Shown: positions 1-10,600 of the stretch, piece by piece | How the letters are laid out: every line of letters begins with the position of its first letter | Position numbering within the stretch: position 1 is the stretch's first letter | NCBI RefSeq assembly: GCF_964656455.1 | Contig: NC_135714.1 | Coordinates: 83,473,903-83,537,902, forward strand | Direction of reading: 5' to 3' | DNA: 64,000 bases | Source: Halichoerus grypus | Lineage: Eukaryota; Chordata; Mammalia; Carnivora; Phocidae | The notes under the pieces: generated by a model | Database searches by the model: none | What the model saw: only the letters and a program-made list of their open reading frames with translations | Told to the model about the DNA's origin: nothing | Made by a program: the position numbers and the translations under genes

Positions 1-589
1 TGAGAGAACTGGGGCACAGAGATATTAAATAAATTGCTCAACACAGCTGCACACAACTGCACATTTTAAAGTACAAGCGAGTACGCCCAATAAAGGCAAT
101 GTAGTGTCAAATTAAACAGATTAGTAATAATGAGTACTTTACCAGTTTCCCTAATTCTCCAGAAATTTTTCTCTCTCTTCTCCTACCCTGTCCCACCCAC
201 TCCAGCCCCATTTCAATTCCTAAGATAATGTGTACCCTACGCGGCATTTCTGTCTTTATTGGGCCTCTGTCCAAATATTTGGTGCCTGTCTGATCTTGTA
301 ATTCAGAACTATTGATTTTCCATTTTATGACTTTGCAGTCTTGACCCTGAAATGCTCTCAATTCCTGTTTCCCAATTCCCTGATCCTACCTCCTGGTTCC
401 TGAGATAGAGGAAACCTAGGAATTAAGGTTAAAAACACTTTTGAAGGTCAGTCACTAACCTGCACGGAGTAGAGGACTTGCTTTTTCTGAAGCTTCATCT
501 CCTATGCCCAGAATCATGTACATGGTAGATATATTTTATTTAACAGATGTATATATAGGGCCTAAATACATTCCATATTATATTCTACA

Positions 590-765
590 TGCTTTACAAA
601 TATTAAGTTATTTAATCCTTATAGCAACCTTATGATAAAGGTACTGTTTTAGATAAGAAAACCGAGGCAGAAAGACATAGTCATGTGCCCAATTGGAAAA
701 TTATAGAGCTGGGATTTGGGCCCAGGTGGGCTGGCTTCAGAACCTATGCTTTTCATACGTTATAC
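590..765 (-). mobile_element. MIR SINE fragment
   Basis: An antisense MIR core is recognisable (TTTAATCC..ATAGCAACC, AAACCGAGGCAGAAAGAC, GAGCTGGGATTTGGGCCCAGG). It is an old, diverged insertion. Confidence 0.75.
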
Positions 766-1019
766 TACTATTAAGTGTTGATATGTAAAGCATTTTCTGA
801 ATTTACTTTTAAATATAAAATGCAAACGATATTAAACAAACTTGTAGAAATACAAACATATTCCTATTTAGTATACAATCTAGAAAAATATTTGCTTAAA
901 CAATTAGTTAGTTGTAAAATTATTGCTATTCACAAAATTGCTAACTATATTAATAAAGTATGTTTGGGGCCTTCTGTTCTTCATGTATGTAATATAGAAT
1001 ATAAAAGAGAACGTGGATC

Positions 1020-1255
1020 CTGAAGTTGAGACAGCTTGGGTTTTGAACCAGGCTTTATCATGTACAAGTTGTGTACTCTTGAGCAAAAGACTTGAAACTT
1101 CTCTGGACCTACATTTCCTTGGCTGTAAAATAGGAACAGCAGTTCCCACACCTACATATAGTTGTAGGAAGATTAAATGAGTTAACACAGGTCAAGTATT
1201 TGGAACAGTACCCGCCACGCAGTAAGTACTACATAAGAGTTGGCTATTATCAATA
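1020..1255 (+). mobile_element. MIR SINE
   Basis: A nearly full MIR consensus order in sense is visible: TTTGAACCAGGCT, TTGAGCAAAAGACTTGAAAC, GGCTGTAAAATAGGAACAG, AAGATTAAATGAG, and GTAAGTACTACATAAGAG. It is ancient and diverged. Confidence 0.8.
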
Positions 1256-1383
1256 TTTTTGTCACTGTTGTAATTCCTGTTACTCAGAGAGAGATCAAAG
1301 TATTCATATATACAAAAAGGAATCCAAAAGTCAGTAGAATAAGCACTCCCTTTGTTGAGGTGTCCCTTTTCTTCTCTATATTT

Positions 1384-1410
1384 TCTTTCTTTCTTTCTTT
1401 CTTTCTTTCT
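1384..1410. repeat. (TTTC)n microsatellite at SINE tail
   Basis: A run of TTTC units directly abuts the poly-T end of the antisense CAN-SINE and probably grew from its A-rich tail and target duplication. Confidence 0.8.
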
Positions 1411-1603
1411 TTTTAAAGATTTTATTTATTTATTTGACAGAGAGAGAGACAGCGAGAGCAGGATCACAAGCAGGGGGAGTGGGAGAGGGAGAAGCAGGCT
1501 TCCCGCGGAGCAGGGAGCCTGACGCGGGGCTCGATCCCAGGATCCCGGATCATGACCTGAGCCGAAGGCAGATGCTTAACCGACTAAGCCACCCAGGCGC
1601 CCC
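1411..1603 (-). mobile_element. CAN-SINE, minus orientation
   Basis: A complete tRNA-Lys-derived carnivoran SINE in reverse: poly-T/TTTATTTATT tail, GACAGAGAGAGAGACAGCGA body, and CCACCCAGGCGCCCC head. Flanking TATYTTTCTTTC sequences suggest a target duplication. It is in sense with SLC39A8. Confidence 0.95.
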
Positions 1604-1649
1604 TATCTTTTCTTTCTTTATAGTCTTCTATACTCAGTATAGATGTGCT

Positions 1650-2712
1650 CACTCAGACCAGTGGCTTCCCATGCCATCTCTAAGCCGACGAGTCTCTAGC
1701 CTTGACCTGCGGTCTGAGCACTAAATGTGTGTATGCACGGCCTACTGGACATCCCTCCTTGTGGGTCTGTGTCAATGTCTCAAACTGACCATGTGAAAAA
1801 TTACACCCGATCCTCACCACTTGCTTCCCCCATAAGACACTGCTCCTCCGGTCTTCTCCATCCTGGGAAATGGCAAATCCATCTCTCCAGTTTCAGTGGC
1901 TCAAACCTTGATTCATTCTTCCCAACCCCCACATCCAACCAGAGGCAAACCATTCTAACACAGTTTCTAAAATCCATCCTGGATCTGATCACTTCCCCTC
2001 CCTTCTACCTCTCCCACCTTAGTCCATGTCCCATCATCCTGAGCACCAACCCCTGGGAACTGCCTCCTGACTAATCTCCTTGCTTCTACTCTTACCCCAT
2101 TACAATCTGTTCTTCAAACTGCAGGTAGAATAATCCTTTACGAATCCAAACAAAATCATGTGCCCCTGCCCTGTTTAGAGCCCTACAGTGTCTTCATACC
2201 ATATTCAGAACAAAATCCAGTCAACTTACTGTATCCTACAAGGCCCCGAGCTTCATTTCCTTCTATTCTTCCTCCTGCTTACTATGCTCCACACACACAT
2301 GCTTTCTTACTGTTCCTTACATACGCCAAGCTCATTGCCAAGCTTATGCTGACTGTTCCCTTGACCAAGAATGTTCTTTTCCCAGAAAAGATCTTGCCAC
2401 GGTCCTCTCCCTACCCTAAGTCAGGACTCTGCTCAAATGTAATGTCATCAGAAAGGCCTCCTCTGACCTATCAACAATCACACTCACCCACTGTCTCCTT
2501 CTATCCCTTACCTACTTTATTTTCTTCATAGTATTTATCACCCTGAAATTCTATTATTTATTTGCTTGTTTGTATAAATGTTTATTCTTTCTCTTCTCCA
2601 TTACACTGTAAGTCCTAAAAGGGCAGGGAGTTTTCTTGTTGACCACTCAATCCCCAATGCCCAGAACAGTGCTTGGCATGTCATTCAATAAACATTTATT
2701 GAATGAACAATG
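1650..2712 (+). mobile_element. L2 LINE 3' half
   Basis: Ancient L2 ORF2 3' part and 3' UTR are recognisable. Landmarks are CCTCCTGACTAATCTCCTTGC, the CGCCAAGCTCATTGCC segment, AGGCCTCCTCTGACC, and the hallmark end GTGCTTGGCATG...TCAATAAACATTTATTGAATGAA. A stop-poor 115-codon stretch near 1727-2074 is a remnant of it, not a gene. Confidence 0.85.
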
Positions 2713-3204
2713 TACCAACAGATGAGAATTAAAATATCCATGTGGGTCAGGTTAACAATTTGAGGATACCAAGAAATTGCACATAGATCAGGGGGGCAAA
2801 CAGACCACCTGAACAAGTGGTTTATTTCATTTGCAAAAGAATTCTTCTACATGTTTAAATATGTGAACTATATAGTAAGCATGCACTTGTTTTCTTATAT
2901 TTTAAAATTTCTTTGCAGCAGGTTATCCCTTTGAAATCCAACATCGATGGCAATACGATTAGAGGCATTTAAAATAGTCACTGGCATTTTCTTTCATTTA
3001 CAAAAATTAAAGCAGTAATAACTCAGTACTTTAGTATTTAATCTAGAACCATGCTATTCGCTATCCCTTTACTGAAAATTATGGATAAATGGACAAGTTT
3101 TTAAAATAATATGATAAGCACGAGGTAATGGAAATTGATCACTTATGAGCCAAATAGTGAATGTACAATCCAACATGAACAGTATAAAGCATATATATAT
3201 ATAT

Positions 3205-3399
3205 TTTTTTAAAGATTTTATTTATTTATTTGACAGAGAGAGAGATAGCGAGAGCAGGAACACAAGCAGGGGGAGTGGGAGAGGGAGAAGCAGGCTTCCC
3301 GCCGAGCAGGGAGCCCGATGTGGGACTCGATCCCAGGACCCTGGGATCATGACCTGAGCCGAAGGCAGATGCTTAACGACTGAGCCACCCAGGCGCCCC
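3205..3399 (-). mobile_element. CAN-SINE, minus orientation
   Basis: Full-length, with the direct repeat AAAGCATATAT at 3186-3196 and 3400-3410 as the target-site duplication. It lies in sense with SLC39A8 in intron 2. Confidence 0.95.
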
Positions 3400-3431
3400 A
3401 AAGCATATATTTTTTAAAATCAGGAATTGAG

Positions 3432-3686
3432 GGGGGCATCTGGATGGCTCAGTTGGTTAAGCGTCCAACTCTTGACTTTGGTTCAGGTCATGATCTCAGG
3501 ATTATGAGATCAAGCCCCACATCGGGCTCCGTGCTGAGCATGAAGCCTGCTTAAGAGTCTCTCCCTTCCCCTTGGCCCCTCTCCCACCCCACACTCACTC
3601 TCTCTCTCTCCTTTTCTCTCTAAAAAAAAACCAATAATAGGTAAATAAATAAATAAATAAAATAATAAATAAAATAATAAAATAAA
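3432..3686 (+). mobile_element. Older CAN-SINE (SINEC_a-like) with (AAATA)n tail
   Basis: The diverged head GGCATCTGGATGGCTCAGTTGG and the type CCAACTCTTGACTTTGGTTC mark an older subfamily. A long A-rich AAATAAATAAAT tail follows. The flanks TCAGGAATTGAG and TCAAGTATTGAG may be a decayed duplication. Confidence 0.88.
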
Positions 3687-3929
3687 GTCAAGTATTGAGT
3701 TTTACAAAGTTTTTAAGCAGTACCAAGTGTAATTTTGACTCCACAAATAGAAGAGCACAATTCATGAAGTTTAAATGAGTTTTAATTATTCTTGCTCTAA
3801 ATACTTTCAGAATATAAGTACTTTTGTACATTAACTAAAAGCAATAAAGCAAAGAAAGAAGCATGTTAATTAATTTCGGACCAGCCTATAGACTTTTCGA
3901 ACAAACAGAAGAAAAAACTTCCAACATAC

Positions 3930-4092
3930 CTTCGGAAATACTTGGTTTTGTTTTGTGTTTGGGCCGATCCCCACAAGGATGGAAGTTCAGTTGCTGTAAG
4001 ACTGCTGGACAGATGACAGAGAAGTTGGAGCTGCTTATCTGAGTAGCATTCGAAAAGCCATGAAGGGAAAAGATCTCTTCAGCTGATAGACA
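3930..4092 (-). CDS. SLC39A8: SLC39A8 (ZIP8) coding exon 2
   Basis: Second coding exon: 54 codons plus one base, continuing in phase 0 from exon 1 with [18 protein letters not shown] and ending ...[10 protein letters not shown] plus the first base of the next codon. It encodes the rest of the extracellular domain before the first membrane span. Visible features are the sequon N88-A-T, a second sequon N96-F-S, and cysteines C101 and C113; C113 is a human disease residue and is conserved. The acceptor is a pyrimidine-rich tract ending TTTCAG at 4093-4094. The donor is G|GTATGT beginning at 3929. Reading through the donor soon reaches a stop. The size agrees with the human exon as I recall it. 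Exon 3, which should begin with the remainder of a valine codon and lead into the first transmembrane helix, is not seen in positions 1-3929. Confidence 0.97.
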
Positions 4093-4258
4093 CTGAAACA
4101 GGATAAACAAAATAAACATGTATGTGTTAACATAGTAAAAGCATGCCAGCAAAGATACTTTAAAGAGACAGAGAATATTTCATCTAGGCACACAGCACTA
4201 ACTCTGCACAAAAGCCCTAAAATTTTAAAACAGTCTATACCTCTTTAAACCTAGAAAC

Positions 4259-4312
4259 AAGAAAAAAATAGCAAAAAAAAACAAAAAACAAAAAACAAAA
4301 CAAAACAAAAAA
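4259..4312. repeat. A-rich (CAAAA)n tract
   Basis: Low-complexity runs of A interrupted by single C lie in intron 1 about 170 bp from exon 2. The rest of 4093-5027 holds nothing I recognise. Confidence 0.8.
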
Positions 4313-5027
4313 ATCCTTGATCAATAGTCTACCTATGGCAGCAGAAAAGGTAAGAACTGGTTTGGGGGTTTCCAAGGACTTTACAAACATTAAAAGTAGA
4401 CCAATAGCTTTCAAATCAAAAGCTTTAAGAGGATTCTATATTCTCAATCTCTCCTCTCTGTCTTCAGATTGGATATTTTGTGTAGGCTATTGGAGTAACT
4501 CTCTGTGACATTTCTTGTAGACAAACACCTGGCTCCTTTACAGTTTCTTAATTAAGAAACCCATCCATGCTTCTAGACAGCAATAAGAATTCCAACATAT
4601 AATAGTTGTTTTAAAGTATGTCTTTAGCAAATATGGTTATTTGCTAAAATATGTATTGTTCTCAATGATGGTGGGTAGCTTTTCTCTACTATATAAGGTC
4701 TTGAAAATAGTGCTAGGCTGTTTAGAAATTCATTAACTATTAATAAAATTTTTCAGGAAAAAATCTTTATGAAAATCACTTTTTAAAGGTATCATTTTAT
4801 TCTTGGGCATATTTTAACTGTAAACTATCATCCACATACTTGCATTATTGAGAATATAAAAGAAATTAAATGTGTTACTGTGGTTAGTAATCATCGTAAG
4901 AATTACAGACTGTGAAAAATATCCATTCTCTCAAACATAAGAGTCTATTTTTAATAAGTACAATTCAGAAAAGTTCTTTGCATGCTTCAGCCAATATTTA
5001 AACCCCACTAAGGTTTTACTTGGCTTT

Positions 5028-5407
5028 GTGCCACAGACTGGACTGTGTTCTCCCAAAATTCATATATTGAAGCCCTACCTCCTATTATAATGATATTTAA
5101 AGTTGGGGCCTTTGGAAAATAATTAGGGTTAGATGAGGTAATGAGGATGGTGTCCTAGTCCAACTAGATTAGTGGTCTTCTAAGAAAAGACACTGAAGAG
5201 CTTGCCTGCCCTTTCTCTCTCCACCATGGGAGTAGACAGCTAGAAAGCAGCCATTTGCAATCCAAAGACAGAGCCCTTACCAGACATCGACCCCTCTGAC
5301 CTCTCGATTTGAACTTCCAGTCTCCAGAACTGCGAGAAAACTAATTTCCATTGTTTAAGCTATCCAGTTGACGGTATTCTGTTACGGCAGCGCAAGCTGA
5401 CAAACAC
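5028..5407 (+). mobile_element. MLT1-type LTR (ERVL-MaLR), solo
   Basis: This matches the MLT1 pattern: CTCCCAAAATTCATATATTGAAGCCC near the start, GGGGCCTTTGGAAAATAATTAGG in the middle, CCAGTCTCCAGAACTGCGAGAAA and TTCTGTTACGGCAGC near the end. It is an old non-coding LTR remnant with no internal retroviral genes. Confidence 0.8.
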
Positions 5408-6628
5408 TCTATGAATGGCATTTGAGAACTCAAAAGTTGATGTTAACTGTTTGACCTTGAAGCTCTGTGATTCCCTTTATAACAGAAACAATGAAACTAA
5501 AAATTTAAGATGTGGGTAAAAAAAGATCACTACTGATTATTAAGAAGAAAAAACATCAAATACACCAAGATGTGCGCACGTGTCAAAACTAAAATTGCAA
5601 ATGCCTTAAAGAAAGTACACATTTAGACTTCTTTCTTTGTTTTTTTAATGCCTAAGTATGTGCTTAAAGCTATTACGTTCAAGCCATGACAATGGGTTTG
5701 GATTCATGACAATGATAGATGTGTACCATCTCTAGAAGAGGAGACTCACCACTCTCAATGCTCCATTCACAGTCTTCCCTTTGGCTGACTAGGGGGATAA
5801 TAAGCTAAAGGAGGGGGAAAATAGCTCTACTGGGCGAAGGAAAGTGGGAATAATTTATTTGTTACCATGAAGCCACCCAGGAGCATAATGGCTAGACTCA
5901 AAAATTAGAGTCCATGTGGTCAAACTGCCCACACAGCATGGCATGGTTCCAGGAGTAAATGGCTACAGTAGCATAAACATAAAACGGCCCTGTTTCCCTA
6001 CAAAGAAGTCTTACCTACTTGGACTTCAAGTTCCTCCAACTCTAACCCAGGATAAAAAGGGGAAGCTGCCCATAGATAATTTCCAAAGTCTTCTCAGAAT
6101 TAACATACTAAGACTTCCTAAAACTTGATGGCTGTTAAGCAGTTCTTTTCAGACTCAGATGGTGACTCGTTAGTGGGTCAGGAAATCCACTTACAATGTC
6201 ACAGTCAGCATTTTGTAAGGAGCTAAAAAATATAAGAGAAACTATAGAGCATACCACACATCACAAGAGTAAGTATTATTTAGTGAAACTTTTGCTCCAG
6301 TTACATAGCATGCACAGAGATACTGGATCACAACGTAAAATGCATTTTTTTTACCGTAAATGGCAGTGAAGAGTTTGAAAGTCACTGCCCTCAAAAATGC
6401 TTTAATTGCGCTTCATACATCATTAAAGACACTCTCCTCCATACAGTTGGGGGTAAAGCTCGTGTAGCCAAAGGAACATATAATCAGTACTTTAAAACAG
6501 CTTGGAGTCTTGATGATCTGTGAAGCGTCTGTGTAGAAATTTTCGCTGGACAGGTGGTCATGGATAAGAATACTTTGAGAGTGGCAACTGCTCAGTGTCC
6601 AGAAAGAACAAGGAGGTGGAGAGACAAC
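5408..6628. other. Intronic sequence without recognised features
   Basis: About 1.2 kb of intron 1 with no coding potential and no repeat I can name. Confidence 0.5.
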
Positions 6629-6645
6629 AAAACTCTAGGCTTTGC

Positions 6646-6827
6646 CTAACTGAGAGACGGACTCTTAACTCTAGAGAACAAACTGATGGTTACCAGAGAG
6701 GAGGTGGGTGGGGTGTGGGGAAAACAGGGGATGGGGATTAAGGGGTGCACTTGTCATTCTACACCTGAAACTAATATAACGCTGTATGTTAACTAACTGG
6801 AATTTAAATAAAAACTTAAAAAAAAAA
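6646..6827 (+). mobile_element. Severely 5'-truncated carnivoran L1 tail (182 bp)
   Basis: Only the 3' UTR end is present (GAGACGGACTCTTAACTCTAGAGAAC to TTAACTAACTGGAATTTAAATAAAAA plus poly-A). It is flanked by a 17-bp target duplication AAAACTCTAGGCTTTGC at 6629-6645 and, with two differences, at 6828-6844. Confidence 0.9.
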
Positions 6828-6935
6828 AAAACTCCAGGCCTTGCTTTATGAGAATAAGGACAGAATAATCACAGAATCCTAGCAGTATGGCAAAACTCAA
6901 TTAATGGTAGGCCTGATTTATTTAAAATAGCCATC

Positions 6936-7877
6936 AAGGCTCTTTCCACAGTTTGGCTATTGTGGACATTGCTGCTATAAACATCGGGGTGCACGTACCC
7001 CTTCAGATCCCAAGATGTCCATTGACAGATGAATGGATAAAGAAGATGTGGTGTATATATATATATAATGGAATATTATGCAGCCATCAAAAGGAATGAA
7101 ATCTTGCCATTTGCAATGACATGGATGGAACTGGAGGGTGTTATGCTGAGTGAAATAAATCAGAGAAAGATGTGTATCATATGACCTCACTGATATGAGG
7201 AATTCTTAATCTCAGGAAACAAACTGAGGGTTGCTGGAGTGGTGGGGGGTGGGAGGGATGGGGTGGCTGGGTGATAGACATTGGGGAGGGTATGTGCTAT
7301 GGTGAGCACTGTGAATTGTGCAAGACTGTTGAATCACAGATCTGTACCTCTGAAACAAATAATACATTATATGTTAAAAAAAAAAGAAGAAGAAGATAGC
7401 AGGAGGGAAAGAATGAAGCGGGGGAAATCGGAGGGAGAGATGAACCATGAGAGATGATGGACTCTGAAAAACAAACTGAGGGTTCTAGAGGGGAGGGGGG
7501 TGGGAGGATGGGTTAGCCTGGTGATGGGTATTAAAGAGGGCACGTTCTGCATGGAGCACTGGGTGTTATACACAAACAATGAATCATGGAACACTACATC
7601 AAAAACTAATGATGTAGGGCACCTGGGTGGCTCAGTTGATTAAGCAACTGCCTTCGGCTCAGGTCATAATCCCGGAGTCCCGGGATCGAGTCCCGCATCG
7701 GGCTCCTTGCTCGGCAGGGAGTCTGCTTCTCCCTCTGACCCTACCCCCTCTTGTGCTCTCTCTCTCACTCTCTCTCTCTCTCAAATAAATAAATAAAATA
7801 AAATCTTTAAAAAAAATAATGATGTAATGTATGGTGATTAACATAACAATAAAAAATAAATAAATAAAAAAATAAAA
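6936..7877 (+). mobile_element. Young L1 3' end with 5' inversion, split by a SINE
   Basis: The 13-bp duplication TAAAATAGCCATC at 6923-6935 and 7878-7890 brackets the insertion. The first ~75 bp (TTGGCTATTGTGGACATTGCTGC) reads as reverse-complement L1 ORF2. From about 7011 the element is in sense (GATGTCCATTGACAGATGAATGG, ATGGAATATTATGCAGCCATC), the signature of twin priming. The 3' UTR holds two related modules separated by A-rich GAAGAAGAAG. A CAN-SINE interrupts the 3' end. No ORF is intact. Confidence 0.9.
7617..7816 (+). mobile_element. CAN-SINE inside the L1
   Basis: Full-length, of the CCCGGAGTCCCGGGATCGAGTCCC / CTCTGACCCTACCCCC subtype. Its 10-bp duplication TAATGATGTA is at 7607-7616 and 7817-7826, both within L1 3' sequence, so it is younger than the L1. 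Confidence 0.95.
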
Positions 7878-7890
7878 TAAAATAGCCATC

Positions 7891-8879
7891 GACCAGCAAG
7901 TGGGATGCCAATAGCTTTATGCAGCCACCTATTTGTCTTTACAATCTCAATTTCCATAATGCTTTGATTTAACAAAGTTGAACCTGCAACAAAGGAAGCA
8001 GTTGTCTAAGAAAGGGCGGTGTTTCTCAGGGCAGGGACAAACAGGATGAGAGCCCAGTGCCTGAACAGTGAGGTGACAACAAAACCGGTGGAACGGTTGA
8101 GGAAGGTCAAACATCCTCTCAAACATACCCCTTCGCCTCCACAACAAACAAGGAAGAAATTATGAAACCAGTAGGAGCCACAAGGTCTCTTTGTGAAAGG
8201 ATCCAGGATGATGTGCCTGAATAGTATGTGTCTTAATAAAACTTCCTGAGCTTTTCTACCATCTGCTTTACATTTATGTACTGAGCTTTTTTCTTTACAT
8301 CTATTTGTTTTTACAACACCGCTATTCTCGAGGGTACCACCCTGCTGCTTGCTGCGGCCCTTTGAGCTTTGTGTTACAGGAGGCAAACTCCAACCAGCAG
8401 ATACCCTAGTATTCAGTGGGTTGACGTCTTTCTTAAAGACATTTTCTCAGTGTCTGAGTTAAACTCCTTGAGTCTCTTGCCACATTAAGGGGATCTCAAA
8501 TGGGTCTTCTGTAGATGAGGTGCCAAAGTAAGGAAGTAGTAGAGGTAAGGGGGTTGAGATTCAGATCATACACGAGATCTCAAATTATATTCAAAACCAT
8601 TTAACCAAAGAGTTCCATGCATTTCTTCTTCTACTTCCCCTACTCCTTTTTCCTCACCAATTCTGACTAATCAGAAATTTTTGGGGTTTTTTTGCTGTTT
8701 TTGCATCCTTCCCAGACATATCTTTCTGGAAATGCTGGTGCAGGGAGGGGACGGGGCAGGGTTGAATGATAAAGGCAACTTCCTCCTCCAGCATTTTGTA
8801 GAGTTAAAACCTGCTTATGATAAATGCCAAAGAGTCAGGTAAGATTTGAAATTACACAGCGTGAATAATGATACAGGGG
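7891..8879. other. Intronic sequence, unclassified
   Basis: Contains open but uncharacterised frames on the minus strand near 8006-8386, without a recognisable domain. It may contain an old LTR piece (AATAAAACTTCCTGAGC near 8235), but I cannot support a class. Confidence 0.3.
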
Positions 8880-9470
8880 CTGTCCTTGACTAAACTTTGA
8901 TCAGACTCCTCTAAGCCCATGAGGCCTCAGTCTTGCGTCCATCCTTATAGGGCCTGCACTGTCCGGTTTTAGCAAGAATCCTGTTAAGTTACTTTAGAGA
9001 GAATCCTCCATCCTTGATATTTGATCACCCTGGTCTGCCTTCAGCAAGAATCCTATTAAGTTTAGGGGCACCTGGGGCTCAGTTGGTTAAGCGACTGCCT
9101 TCGGCTCAGGTCATGATCCTGGAGTCCCGGGATCGAGTCCCACATCGGGCTCCCTGCTCAGCGGGAAGTCTGCTTCTCCCTCTGACCCTCCCCCCCTCAT
9201 GCTCTCTCTCTCATTCTCTCTCTCTCTCTCAAATAAATAAATAAAATCTTTAAAAAAAAAAAAAGAATCCTATTAAGTTTGCTTAACCAAAATCCCCCCC
9301 ACCCACCCATGATGTTTCCCCATAGTAATTTTCCATTCATTGACCCCCACCCTGATCCTCAGCTATAAATCCCCACTTGTCCGTTGATGTCTTTGGAACT
9401 GAGCCCAGTTCTTGAATAAAATCTGTCTTTACCGCTTCAGCTACTGTTGTACTATGCTACTAGTATCATA
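8880..9470 (+). mobile_element. Candidate LTR remnant interrupted by a SINE
   Basis: The arrangement resembles a retroviral LTR: a CTATAAATCCCC TATA-like box (about 9364), AATAAAATCTGTC poly-A signal (about 9416) and a CTTCAGCTACTG tail. I cannot name the family, and no coding region is present. The call rests on the promoter/poly-A layout only. Confidence 0.45.
9064..9262 (+). mobile_element. CAN-SINE with perfect 18-bp duplication
   Basis: Full-length element of the GGAGTCCCGGGATCGAGTCCC subtype. The perfect target duplication AAGAATCCTATTAAGTTT is at 9046-9063 and 9263-9280. The head lacks the usual GGGT (GGGGCTCAGT), a small deletion. Confidence 0.96.
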
Positions 9471-9739
9471 ACCGTGTAATTGTACTACGCATTGCATAAA
9501 TGCTTTCCTTCGTCCCACAAATACTTCTGGAATCATAAAATCTGGGTATAATATTGATGGGAGAAGGGGAAGGTGGGGAAGCTAAAGGATGACAACCAAG
9601 AAAAAAATCGCACAAAGGTAAGTAAGTCCTAAGACCCTCCATCAAGAAACCTAATAATTGTGGCAGAAATAAATCTCACACCCATATCTATAAAACCAAA
9701 GAAAAAGTGATAAATTCGTGAAACATAATGATAAAGAAC

Positions 9740-10140
9740 TAGGGAAGTTCCTATAAGAGAGAAATGATATGCAGAGGAAATTGTCAAAAACAACTTTGAG
9801 GTTAGACCTCTGAGAAAGTAGACAGATGATATTGCCACCAGTGTGACTGGGGGTCCTCAGAAAAGAAACACATTTGGGAGGATGGTTGCCAGTTTGGTTG
9901 TAGACATTTTAAGTGATAATGCCTGTGGGACACCAGATAGAAATAATGAGGGAGTTTCTTCTGAGAAAGGTAGAGGCCAGAGATAAGGACGGGGCTGTCT
10001 TCTGTGAGGAGATAAGAGATGAGTCGGAGGGGAGGAGATCATCAGGAGACAGAGCACAGAAAGAAGAGAAAGCTTTGGGAACATATATATCGTTTGTGCA
10101 AAAGCAGTAAAAGAGAGCCAGAGAACAAGAAAGAGTAATA
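9740..10140 (-). mobile_element. L2 LINE ORF2 fragment
   Basis: Reads as reverse-complement L2 (GTTGTAGACATTTTAAGTG, GCCTGTGGGACACCAGATAG, GAGGCCAGAGATAAGG). It is ancient and diverged. Confidence 0.65.
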
Positions 10141-10179
10141 TAAGCCCCAAACAGAAGAAATCATCTAGGTCAGTAAAAT

Positions 10180-10600
10180 GTAGTGAATGCCTGTTGTTTT
10201 TGCCTGTCCGAGATCCCCATCATCAGCAACAGACCACCTTCCTGCCACGGGAGCCTCCTTCCATGTGATGTAGTTGGGGCTGACCAGGGAACCTCCCACA
10301 CCTGCCCACTGTCTGGTAGAACAACTGGAAAAAATCTTTTTTGACTAGGATTGCTATGAGTCTGGGATTTCCTGAGGCCACTTTTCTAGCATGAAAAAGG
10401 TGAACTAATGCATAGAGACAGACAGGTTTCCAATACCATCGCTCATCCCCCAGATACAGCTGTGCCTAAAGCTTGACTCCAGTGAACCGAGACAATGAAC
10501 TGCCTTTGTGACTTAAGCTAATTAAGATTAAGTTTTTTCACTTACAAATGAAAGAGTCTTGATTGATATATAATCATTCAAAAGACATTTTCAAAGCTAG
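10180..10600 (+). mobile_element. Possible old MaLR/LTR-like remnant
   Basis: The end TTTGTGACTTAAGCTAATTAAG ... AAATGAAAGAGTCTTGATTGATA resembles the 3' ends of old mammalian LTRs. The family is uncertain. Confidence 0.35.

Larger units (their letters stand above)
1..3929 (-). other. SLC39A8: SLC39A8 intron 2 (5' part)
   Basis: This intron starts at the GTATGT donor (3929) and runs out of the window at position 1. It holds two MIRs, an L2 3' half and three CAN-SINEs. The intervals 1-585, 766-1019 and 2713-3185 are AT-rich sequence in which I recognise nothing. Confidence 0.88.

Noticed and set aside
1434..1724. A 96-codon open frame starting MTERETARAGSQAGG.
   Set aside because: It is the translated antisense CAN-SINE running into L2. 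The same wording recurs at other SINEs such as 53042-53171.
1..3929. SLC39A8 exon 3 searched for in the remaining intron 2 sequence.
   Set aside because: No stretch encodes the expected first transmembrane segment with flanking splice sites. Exon 3 must lie beyond the window.
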